In this document: piece by piece, positions 38,301-50,132 of the stretch
Layout: each line of letters begins with the position of its first letter
How positions within the stretch are numbered: position 1 is the stretch's first letter
NCBI RefSeq assembly: GCF_051020955.1
Contig: NW_027476766.1
Coordinates: 62,001-126,000, forward strand
Length of the DNA: 64,000 nucleotides
Source: Megalopta genalis
Taxonomy: Eukaryota > Arthropoda > Insecta > Hymenoptera > Halictidae
Reading direction: 5' to 3'
Program-made: the position numbers and the translations under genes
Notes under the pieces: model-generated
Told to the model about the DNA's origin: nothing
The model's input: the letters and a program-made list of their open reading frames with translations, nothing else
Database searches by the model: none

Positions 38301-40480
38301 AAACAAATGATTGAACTTCAAATCAATGCGATGTACAAGGCTTAGCTTCAAATCAATGCGATGTACAAGGCTTAGCTTCAAATCCATACGGAACAATTGG
38401 TTTACCTTCAAATACTTGTGATATACATGATTTAGCTTCAAATGCAGTCGAAACAAACGAGTTAGCTTCAAATCCATGCGAAACACATGATCTAGCAGCA
38501 AATCAAAGCTATGTAGAAGGTTCAGCTTCAAATCCATGCGAAACAAATGATTTAGTTTCAAACGCTTGGAATATAAGTGATATAGCTTCAAATGCAGACG
38601 AAACAAACGAGTTAGCTTCAAATCCATGCGAAGGACATGATTTAGCAGCAAATCAATGCGAAGTAGAAGGTTTATCTTCCTATCCATGCGAAACAAATAG
38701 TCCAGCTTCAAACACTTCTGATATACATAATTTAGCTTCAACTGCATGCGAAACAAACGAGTTAGCTTCAAATCCATGCGAAACACATGATTAGGCTTCA
38801 AATCAATTCGAAGTAGAAGGATTAGCACCAAATCCATGCGAAACAAATGGTTTAGCTACAAATACTTGTGATATACGTTATTTATATTCAACTGCATGCG
38901 CAACAAACGAATTAGCTTAAATCCATGCGAAACACATGACTTAGCAGCAAATCAACGCTATGTAGAAGGTTCAGCTTCAAATCCATGCGAAACAAATGAT
39001 TTAGTTTGAAACACTTGGAATATAAGTGATATAGCTTCAAATGCAGACGAAACAAACGATTTAGCTTCAATTCCATGCAAAACACATGATTAAGCTTCAA
39101 ATCAATGCTATGTAGAAGGTTTAGCTTCAAATCCATGCGACACAAATGATTTAACATCAGATAGTTGCGATATAAGTGATATAGCTTCAACTGCATGCGA
39201 AACAAACGAGATAGCTTCAAATCCAAGCCAAAGACATGATTTAGCTTCAAATCAATGCGAAATAGAAGGCTTATCTTCGAATCTATGCGAAACAAATGGT
39301 TTACCTTCAAATACTTGTGATATACATGATTTAGCTTCAAATGCAGGCGAAACAAACGACTTAGCTTCAAATCCATGCGAAACACATGATTTAGCTTCAA
39401 ATCAATGCGAAGTAGAATGCTCAGCTTCAAATCCATGCGAATCAAATGGTTTAGCTTCAAATGCGTGTGATATACATGACTTAGCTTCAACTGCATGCGA
39501 AACAAACGAGTTAGCTTCAAATCCAAGCGAATCACATGATTTAGCTTCAAATCAATATGAAGTAGAAGGCTTAACTTCGAATCAATGCGAAACAAATGAT
39601 TTACCTTCAAATACTTGTGATATACATGATTTAGCTTCAAATGCATGCGAAACAAGCGAGTTTGTTGTAAATCCATGCGAAACACATGATTTTGCTTCAA
39701 ATTCATCCGAAACACATGGTTTAGCTTAATATTAATATGAAACAAATGGTCCAGCTTCAAATACTTGTGAAATATATGATTTAGCTTCAACTGCACCTGA
39801 AACAAACGTGTTAGCTTCAAATTCAAGAGAAAAACACGATTCAGCATCAAATCAATGCGAAGTAGAAGGCTCAGCTTCAAATCCATACGAATCAAATGGT
39901 TCAGCATCAAATACATGTGATATACATGATTTAGCTTCAACTGCATGCGAAACAAACGAGTTAGGTTCAAATCCATGCGAAACACATTATTTAGCTTCAA
40001 ATCAATGCGAAGTAGAAGGCTAAGTTACAAATCCATTCGAAAGGTATAGTTTGGAATCAAATACTTGTTTTAAACAAGATTTAGCTTCAACTGCATGTGA
40101 AACAAACGTGTTAGCTTCAAATTCCAGCAAAACACATGATTCAGCTTCAAATCAATGCGAAGTAGAAGGCACAGCGTCAAATCCATGCGATTCAAATGGT
40201 TTAGCTTCAAATACATGTGATATACATGATTTAACTTCAAATGCAGGCGAAACAAACGCCTTAGCTTCAGATCCATGCGAAACACATGATTTAGCTTCAA
40301 ATCAATGCGAAGTAGAAGGCTCAGCTTCAAATCCATGCGAATCAAATGGTTTAGCTTCAAATGCGTGTGATATACATGACTTAGCTTCAACTGCATGCGA
40401 AACAAACGAGTTAGCTTCCAATCCATGCGAAAGATATGATTTAGCAGAAAATCAATGCGATGTATAAGGTTTAGCTTCAA
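38301..40480. repeat. H-rich block and first copy of the GGATTAGCACC block
   Basis: H-type monomers dominate. The landmark GGATTAGCACCAAATCC is at 38,819, followed by GATATACGTTATTTA and a GAATTAGCTTAAATCC deletion form. The same block recurs at 42,811 (offset 3,992), 44,218 (offset 1,407) and 45,478 (offset 1,260). A 30-bp exact duplication with GATGTACAAGGCTTAGC lies at about 38,310-38,370. Confidence 0.85.
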
Positions 40481-42810
40481 ATCCATGCAAAACAATTGAT
40501 TTAGCATCAGATACTTGCGATATATACGATATAGCTTCAAATGCAGCCGAAACAAACGAGTTTGCTTCAAATCGATGCGAGGCACATGATTTATCTGCTA
40601 ATCAATGCGATGTAGAAGGTTTAGCTTCAAATCCATGCGAAACGAATGATTTAGCATCAGATACATGCGATATAAGTTACATAGCTTCAAATGCAGAGGA
40701 AACAAACGAGTTAGCTTAAAATCCATGCAAAACACATGATTAAGCTTCAAATCAATGCGACGTGGAAGATTTAGCTTCAAATCCATGCGAAAGAAACGAG
40801 TTAGCTTCAAATCCATGGGAAACATATGATTTAGCTTCAAATCAATTCGAAGTAGAAGGATTAGCTTCAAATCCATGCGAAACAAATGATTTAGCTTCAG
40901 ATACTTGCGATATAAGTGATGTAGCATCAAATTCAGACGAAACGAACGAGTTAGCTTCAAAACCAAGAGAATCACATGATTTAGCCTCAAATCAATGCGA
41001 CTTATTAGGTTCAGCTTCAAATGCATTCGAAACAAATGATTTAGCTTCAAACACTTGGGATATGAGTGATATAGCTTCAAATGCAGACGAAACAAATGAG
41101 TTAGCTTCGAAATCCATGTGAAACACATCATTTAGCTTTAAATCGATGCGACATAGAAGGCTTAGCTTCAAATCCATGCGAAACAAATGATTTAGCATCA
41201 GATACTTGCGATAAAAGTGATATAGATTCAAATGCACGAGGAACCAAACGAGTTAGCTTCAAAATGCATGCGAAACACTTGATTTAGCTTCAAATCAATG
41301 CGATGTAGAAGGTTTTCTTTCAAATCCATGCGAAACAAATGATTTTGCTTCAAACACTTGGGATATATGTGATATAGCTACAAATGCAGCCGAAACAAAC
41401 GAGTTAGCATCAAATACATGCGAAACACATGATTTAGCTTCATATTCTAACGAAACAAATGGCTTACCTTTTGATACTTGTGATAAACATGATCTAGTTT
41501 CAAATGTAGGCGAAACAAACGAGTTAGATTCAAATCCATGCGAAACACATGATTTAGCTTAAAATCAATGTTATGTGGAAGGTTTAGCTCCAAATCCATG
41601 CGACACAAATGATTTATCTTGAGATACTTGCGATATAAGTGATAAAGCTTCAAATGCAGGCGAAACAAACGAGTTAGATTCAAATCCATGGGAAACACAT
41701 GATTTAGCACCAAATCAATGCGATGTAGTAGGTTTAGCTTCATATCCAAGCGAAACACATGATTTAGCTTCAAATCAATGCGATGCAGAAGGTTTAGCCT
41801 CAAATCCATGCGAAACAAATGATTTAGCTTCAAACACTTGAGATATAAGTGATATAGCTTCAAATGAAGCCAAAACAAACGAGTTAGCTTCAAATCCAAG
41901 CGAATCACATGATTTAGCTTCAAATCAATGCGATGTAGAAGATTTAGCATCAAATCCAAGCGAAACACATAATTTAGCTTCAAATCAATACGATGAAGAA
42001 GGTTTAGCTTCAAATCCAAGCGAAACAAATGATTTAGCTTCAAACAATTTGGATGTAAGTGATACAGCTTCAAATGCAGGGAAAACAAACGAGCTACTTT
42101 CAACTCCATGCGAAACACATGACTGAGCTTCAAACCAATGCGATGTAGAAGGTTTAGCTTCAAATCAATGCGATGTAGAAGGTTTAGCTTCAAATCAATG
42201 CGATGTAGAAGGTTTAGCTTCAAATGAATGCGAAAGAAATGATTTAGATTCAGATACTTGCGATATAAGTGATATAGCTTCAAATGGAGACGAAACAAAC
42301 GAGTTAGATTCAAATCCAAGCGCAACACATGAATTAGCTTCATATCAATGCGAAGTAGCAGGCTTAGCTTCACATCCATGCGAAACAAATGATTTAGGTT
42401 CAGATACTAGCGATATGAGTGATATAGATTCAAATGCAGGAGAAACAAACGTAATAGCCTCAAATACATGCGAAGCAAGTGATTTAGCTGCAAATCAATG
42501 CCATGTAGAAGGTTTATCTTCCAATACATGCGAATCAAATGATTTAGTTTGAAACACTTGGAATATAAGTGATATAGCTTCAAATGCAGACGAAACAAAC
42601 GATTTAGCTTCAAATCCATGCGAAAAACATGATTTAGCAGCAAATCAATGCGAAGTAGAAGGTTTATCTTCCCATCCATGCGAAACAAATAGTCCAGCTT
42701 CAAACACTTCTGATATACATAATTTAGCTTCAACTGCATGCGAAACAAACGAGTTAGCTTCAAATCCATGCGAAACACATGATTAGGCTTCAAATCAATT
42801 CGAAGTAGAA
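40481..42810. repeat. S-flavour block with pieces of superblock and 36-kb sequence
   Basis: About 40,860-41,350 matches superblock sequence, including an intact version of the 15-bp-deleted scar (ACTTGCGATAAAAGTG, about 41,202). About 41,360-41,560 matches 36,165-36,365 at offset 5,195. At 42,130-42,220 an e/a monomer is repeated three times exactly. The landmark GCCTCAAATACATGCGAAGC is at 42,457. Confidence 0.8.
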
Positions 42811-43389
42811 GGATTAGCACCAAATCCATGCGAAACAAATGGTTTAGCTACAAATACTTGTGATATACGTTATTTATATTCAACTGCATGCGCAACAAAC
42901 GAATTAGCTTAAATCCATGCGAAACACATGACTTAGCAGCAAATCAACGCTATGTAGAAGGTTCAGCTTCAAATCCATGCGAAACAATGATTTAGTTTGA
43001 AACACTTGGAATATAAGTGATATAGCTTCAAATGCAGACGAAACAAACGATTTAGCTTCAATTCCATGCAAAACACATGATTAAGCTTCAAATAAATGCT
43101 ATGTAGAAGGTTTAGCTTCAAATCCATGCGACACAAATGATTTAACATCAGATAGTTGCGATATAAGTGATATAGCTTCAACTGCATGCGAAACAAACGA
43201 GATAGCTTCCAATCCAAGCCAAAGACATGATTTAGCTTCAAATCAATGCGAAATAGAAGGCTTATCTTCGAATCTATGCGAAACAAATGGTTTACCTTCA
43301 AATACTTGTGATATACATGACTTAGCATCAACTGCATGCGAAACAAACGAGTTAGCTTCAAATCCATGCGAAGCACATGATTTAGCTTC

Positions 43390-45505
43390 AAATCAATGCG
43401 AAGTAGAAGGCTGATTTTCGAATCCATGCGAAACAAATGGTTTAGCTTCAAAGACTGTGATATACATGATTTAGCTTCAAATGCATACGAAACAATCGAG
43501 TTAGCATCAAATCCTTGCGAAACACATGACTTAGCTTCAAATCAATATGAAGTTGAAGTCTTAACTTCGAATCCATTCGAATCAAATGGTTTAGCTTCAA
43601 ATACATGTTAAATACATGATTTAGCTTCAACTGCATGCGAAACAACCGAGTTAGCTTCAAATCCATGCGAAACACATGATTTAGCTTCAAATCCATGTGA
43701 AACAAATGGTTTAGCTTCAGATACCTGCGACATAAATGATATAGCTTCAATGCGGGCGAAACAAACGAGTTAGCTACAAATCCATGCAAAACAAATGATT
43801 TAGGTTCAGATACTTGCGATATAAGTTATATAGCTTCAAATGCAGGAGAAACAAACGAGTCAGCTTCATATCCAAGCGAAACACGTGATTTAGCTTCAAA
43901 TCATGCGATGTAGAAGGTTTAGCTTCAAATCCATGCGAAACAAAGGGATTTAGCTTCAAATCCTTCGGATATAAGTGATATAGCTTCAAATGCAGACGAA
44001 TCAAACGAGTTAGCTTCAAAATCCATGCGAAACACATGACTTAGTTTCAAATCAATATGAAGTAGAAGGCTTAACTTCGAATCCATGCGAAACAAATGTT
44101 TAAGCTTCAAACACTTCTGATATACATAATTTAGCTTCAACTGCATGCGAAACAAACGAGTTAGCTTCAAATCCATGCTAAACACATGATTAGGCTTCAA
44201 ATCAATTCGAAGTAGAAGGATTAGCACCAAATCCATGCGAAACAAATGGTTTAGCTACAAATACTTGTGATATACGTTATTTATATTCAACTGCATGCGC
44301 AACAAACGAATTAGCTTAAATCCATGCGAAACACATGACTTAGCAGCAAATCAACGCTATGTAGAAGGTTCAGCTTCAAATCCATGCGAAACAAATGATT
44401 TAGTTTGAAACACTTGGAATATAAGTGATATAGCTTCAAATGCAGACGAAACAAACGATTTAGCTTCAATTCATGCAAAACACATGATTAAGCTTCAAAT
44501 CAATGCGAAATAGAAGGCTTATCTTCGAATCTATGCGAAACAAATGGTTTACCTTCAAATACTTGTGATATACATGACTTAGCATCAACTGCATGCGAAA
44601 CAAACGAGTTAGCTTCAAATCCATGCGAAGCACATGATTTAGCTTCAAATCAATGCGAAGTAGAAGGCTGATTTTCGAATCCATGCGAAACAAATGGTTT
44701 AGCTTCAAAGACTGTGATATACATGATTTAGCTTCAAATGCATACGAAACAATCGAGTTAGCATCAAATCCTTGCGAAACACATGACTTAGCTTCAAATC
44801 AATATGAAGTTGAAGTCTTAACTTCGAATCCATTCGAATCAAATGGTTTAGCTTCAAATACATGTTAAATACATGATTTAGCTGCAACTGCATGCGAAAC
44901 AACCGAGTTAGCTTCAAATCCATGCGAAACACATGATTTAGCTTCAAATCCATGTGAAACAAATGGTTTAGCTTCAGATACCTGCGACATAAATGATATA
45001 GCTTCAAATGCGGACGAAACAAACGAGTTAGCTACAAATCCCATGCAAAACAAATGATTTACGTTCAGATACTTGCGATATAAGTTATATAGCTTCAAAT
45101 GCAGGAGAAACAAACGAGTCAGCTTCATATCCAAGCGAAACACCTGATTTAGCTTCAAATCAATGCGATGTAGAAGGTTTAGCTTCAAATCCATGCGAAA
45201 CAAAGGGATTTAGCTTCAAATCCTTCGGATATAAGTGATATAGCTTCAAATGCAGACGAATCAAACGAGTTAGCTTCAAAATCCATGCGAAACACATGAC
45301 TTAGTTTCAAATCAATATGAAGTAGAAGGCTTAACTTCGAATCCATGCGAAACAAATGTTTAAGCTTGAAACACTTCTGATATACATAATTTAGCTTCAA
45401 CTGCATGCGAAACAAACGAGTTAGCTTCAAATCCATGCGAAACACATGATTAGGCTTCAAATCAATTCGAAGTAGAAGGATTAGCACCAAATCCATGCGA
45501 AACAA
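43390..45505. repeat. 1.26-kb tandem duplication
   Basis: The segment around 43,396-44,245 repeats at 44,653-45,505 with an offset of 1,257 bp that becomes 1,260 bp after about 43,900. Both copies share the shortened string TTCAAAGACTGTGATATAC, so that deletion predates the duplication. The second GGATTAGCACC copy (44,218) is followed by a loss of about five monomers relative to the first (42,811). Confidence 0.88.
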
Positions 45506-48500
45506 ATGGTTTAGCTACAAATACTTGTGATATACGTTATTTATATTCAACTGCATGGGCAACAAACGAATTAGCTTAAATACATCCGAAACACATGACT
45601 TAGCAGCAAATCAACGCTATGTAGAAGGTTCAGCTTCAAATCCATGCGAAACAAATGATTTAGTTTGAAACACTTGGAATATAAGTGATATAGCTTCAAA
45701 TGCAGACGAAACAAACGATTTAGCTTCAATTCCATGCAAAACACATGATTAAGCTTCAAATCAATGCTATGTAGAAGGTTTAGCTTCAAATCCATGCGAC
45801 ACAAATGATTTAACATCAGATAGTTGCGATATAAGTGATATAGCTTCAACTGCATGCGAAACAAACGAGATAGCTTCAAATCCAAGCCAAAGACATGATT
45901 TAGCTTCAAATCAATGCGAAATAGAAGGCTTATCTTCGAATCTATGCGAAACAAATGGTTTACCTTCAAATACTTGTGATATACATGATTTAGCTTCAAA
46001 TGCAGGCGAAACAAACGACTTAGCTTCAAATCCATGCGAAACACATGATTTAGCTTCAAATCAATGCGAAGTAGAATGCTCAGCTTCAAATCCATGCGAA
46101 TCAAATGGTTTAGCTTCAAATGCGTGTGATATACATGACTTAGCTTCAACTGCATGTGAAACAAACGAGTTAGCTTCAAATCCAAGCGAATCACATGATT
46201 TAGCTTCAAATCAATATGAAGTAGAAGGCTTAACTTCGAATCCATGCGAAACAAATGATTTAGCATCAGATACTTGCGATATAAGTGATACAGCTTCAAA
46301 TGTAGACGAAACAAACGAGTTAACTTCCAATCCAATCGAAACACCTGATTTACCTTCAAATCAATGCGATGTTGAAGGTTTAGCTTCAAATCCATGCGAA
46401 ACAAATGATTTAGTTTCAAACGCTTGGGATATAAGTGATATAGCTTCAAATGCAGGGGCAACAAACAAGTTAGCTTCAAATCCATACAAAACACAGGATT
46501 AAGCTTCAAATCAATGCTATGTCGAAGGTTTAGCTTCAAATCCATGCGAAACAAATGATTTAGATTCAGATACTTGAGATATAAGTTATATAGCTTCAAA
46601 TGCAGGCGAAACTAACGAGTTAGCTTCAAATCCATGCGAAACACATGATTTAGCTGCAAATCCATGCTATGTAGATGATTTAGATTCAAATCCGTGCGAA
46701 ATAAATGATTTAGCATCAGATACTTGCGATATAACTGATATAGCTTCAAATGCAGGGGAAACAGGCGAGTTAGCATCAAATCCATGCAAAACACATGATT
46801 TAACGTCAAATCAATGCGATGCAGAGGGTTTAGCTTCAAATCCAAGCGAAACATATGATTTAGCTTCAAATCAATGCGATGTAGAAGTTTTAGCTGCAAA
46901 TCCAAGCGGAACATGTAATTTAGCTTCAAATCAATGCGATGTAGAGGGTTTAGTTTGAAATCCATGCGAGACAAATTATTGAGCTTCAAACACTTGCGAT
47001 ATAAGTGATATTGCTTCCAATGCAGACGAAACAAAGGAGCTGGCTTAAATACATGCGAAACACATGATTTAGCTGCAATTCAGTGCGATGTAGAATGTTT
47101 AGATTCAAATCCATGCGAAATAAATGGTTTAGCTACAAATACTTGTGATATACGTTATTTAGATTACATTGCATGCGCAACAAACGAATCATCTTCAAAT
47201 CCATGTGAAACCCATGATTTAGCAGCAAATCAATGGGATGTAGAAGGTTTAGCTGCAAATCCATGCGAAACCAATGATTCAGCTACAAACAATTGGGATA
47301 TAAGTGATATAGCTTCAAATGTAGACGAAACAAACGAGTTAACTTCCAATCCAATCGAAACATCTGATTTAGCTTCAAATCAATGCGATGTTGAAGGTTT
47401 AGCTTCAAATCCATGCGAAACAAATGATTTAGCTTCAGATACTTGCGATATAAGTGATACAGCTTCAAATGTAGACGAAACAAACGAGTTAACTTCCAAT
47501 CCAATCGAAACACCTAATTTAGCTTCAAATCAATGCGATGTTGAAGGTTTATCTTCAAATCCATGCGAAACAAATGATTTAGCTTCAAACACTTGAGATA
47601 TAAGTGATACTTCTTCAAATGCGAACGAAACAAACGAGTTAGCTTCAAATCCATGCGACAAGTTTCATTTAGCTTCAAATCGATACGAAGTAGAAGGCTT
47701 AGCTTCAAATCCATGCGAAACAAATGATTTAGCTTCAAACACTTGAGATATATGTGATACTTCTTCAAATGCAGACGAATCAAACGAGTTAGCTTCAAAT
47801 CCATGCGATACATTTCATTTAGCTTCAAATCGATACGAAGTAGAAGGCATAGCTTCAAATCCATGCGAAACAAATGATTTAGCTTCAAACACTTGAGATA
47901 TAATTGATACTTCTTCAAATGCAGACGAATCAAACGAGTTAGCTTCAAAAACCATGCAATACATATCATTTAACTTCAAATCTATACGAAGTAGAAGGCT
48001 TAGTTACCAATTCATGCGAAGCAAATGATTTAGATTCAGATACTTGCGATATAAGTGATATAGCTTCAAATGCAGGAGAAACAAACGAGTTAGCATCAAA
48101 TCCAAGCAAAACACATGATCTAGCCGCAAATCAATGCGATGTAGAAGTTTTAACTTCAAATCCATGCGAAACAAATGATTCAGCTTCAAACAATTGGGAT
48201 ATAAGTGATATAGCTTCAAATGTAGACGAAGCAAACGAGTTAACTTCCAATCCAATCGAAACATCTGATTTAGCTTCAAATCAATGCGATGTTGAAGGTT
48301 TAGCTTCAAATCCATGCGAAAAAAATGATTTAGTTTCAAACGCTTGGGATATAAGTGATATAGCTTCAAATGTAGGGGCAACGAACAAGTTAGCTTCAAA
48401 TCCATGTGAAACCCATGATTTAGCAGCAAATCAATGGGATGTAGAAGGTTTAGAAGCAAATCCATGCGAAACCAATGATTTTGGTTCAAATACTTGGGTT

Positions 48501-48680
48501 ATAAGTGATATAGCTTCAAATGCAGACGAATCAAACGAGTTAGCTTCAAAATCCATGCGAAATACATGATTTAGTTTCAAATCAATGCGAGGTAGAAGGC
48601 TTATCTTGAAATCCATGAGAAACAAATGATTTAGGTTCAGATACTTGCGATATAAGTGATATAGCATCAAATGCAGACGA
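45478..48680. repeat. Superblock family B, copy 1
   Basis: From 45,901 the sequence recurs 4,232 bp downstream (50,133). The match runs through TTCGAATCTATGCG, GCGAGACAAATTATTGAGC and the 150-bp triplet at 47,576. After the triplet the offset to copy 2 becomes 4,081, because copy 2 has one 151-bp unit less. Divergence begins at about 48,680. Confidence 0.9.
47576..48001. repeat. Clean 150-bp (5-monomer) higher-order repeat, three tandem copies
   Basis: This is the clearest place to see the second-level period. Three b-type monomers containing ACTTGAGATATAA or a one-base variant start at 47,576, 47,726 and 47,876, exactly 150 bp apart. Each is followed by a c-type (TTCTTCAAATGC), a d-type, an e-type with CGATACGAAGTAGAAGG, and an a-type monomer. 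The third copy carries the extra A of the TTCAAAA variant and so is 151 bp. The same triplet recurs at 49,229/49,379/49,529 and 54,600/54,750/54,900. At 51,808/51,958 only two copies remain. Gain or loss of one 150-bp unit at an otherwise identical position is what unequal exchange at the 5-mer period would produce. Confidence 0.93.
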
Positions 48681-48719
48681 ATCAAACGAGTTAGCTTCAA
48701 AATCCATGCAATACATATC

Positions 48720-50132
48720 ATTTAACTTCAAATCTATACGAAGTAGAAGGCTTAGCTACCAATTCATGTGAAGCAAATGATTTAGATTCAGATACTTGCG
48801 ATATAAGTGATATAGCTTCAAATGCAGGAGAAACAAACGAGTTAGCATCAAATCCAAGCAAAACACATGATTTAGCCGCAAATCAATGCGATGTAGAAGT
48901 TTTAGCTTCAAATCCATGCGAAACAAATGATTCAGCTTCAAACAATTGGGATATAAGTGATATAGCTTCAAATGCAGACGAAACAAACGAGTTAGCTTCA
49001 AATCCATGCGAAACACATGATTTAGCTGCAAATCAATGCGATGTAGAAGGTTTAGCTTCAAATCCATGCGAAACAAATGATTTAGCTTCAGATACTAGGG
49101 ATATAAGTGATACAGCTTCAAATGTAGACGAAACAAACGAGTTAACTACCAATCCAATCGATACATCTGATTTAGCTTCAAATCAATGCGATGTTGAAGG
49201 TTTATCTTCAAATCCATGCGAAACAAATGATTTAGCTTCAAACACTTGAGATATAAGTGATACTTCTTCAAATGCGAACGAAACAAACGAGTTAGCTTCA
49301 AATCCATGCGACAAGTTTCATTTAGCTTCAAATCGATACGAAGTAGAAGGCTTAGCTTCAAATCCATGCGAAACAAATGATTTAGCTTCAAACACTTGAG
49401 ATATAAGTGATACTTCTTCAAATGCAGACGAATCAAACGAGTTAGCTTCAAATCCATGCGATACATTTCATTTAGCTTCAAATCGATACGAAGTAGAAGG
49501 CATAGCTTCAAATCCATGCGAAACAAATGATTTAGCTTCAAACACTTGAGATATAATTGATACTTCTTCAAATGCAGACAAATCAAACGAGTTAGCTTCA
49601 AAAACCATGCAATACATATCATTTAACTTCAAATCTATACGAAGTAGAAGGCTTAGTTACCAATTCATGCGAAGCAAATGATTTAGATTCAGATACTTGC
49701 GATATAAGTGATATAGCTTCAAATGCAGGAGAAACAAACGAGTTAGCATCAAATCCAAGCAAAACACATGATCTAGCCGCAAATCAATGCGATGTAGAAG
49801 TTTTAACTTCAAATCCATGCGAAACAAATGATTCAGCTTCAAACAATTGGGATATAAGTGATATAGCTTCAAATGTAGACGAATCAAACGAGTTAGCTTC
49901 AAAATCCATGCGAAATACATGATTTAGTTTCAAATCAATGCGAGGTAGAAGGCTTATCTTGAAATCCATGAGAAACAAATGATTTAGGTTCAGATACTTG
50001 CGATATAAGTGATATAGCTTCAAATGCAGACGAAAGAAACGAGTTAGATTCAAATCCAAGCGAAACACATGATTTAGCGTCAAATCAATGCGATGTAGAA
50101 GGTTTAGCTTCAAATCCAAAGATCCCGTGATA
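48720..50132. repeat. Superblock family B, related segment with 5,371-bp partner
   Basis: Bases 48,720-49,860 match 54,091-55,230 at a constant offset of 5,371 (CTTAGCTACCAATTCATGTG is at 48,750 and 54,121), including the 150-bp triplet at 49,229. The tail, 49,920-50,118, matches about 52,650-52,846 at offset 2,728. Confidence 0.88.
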
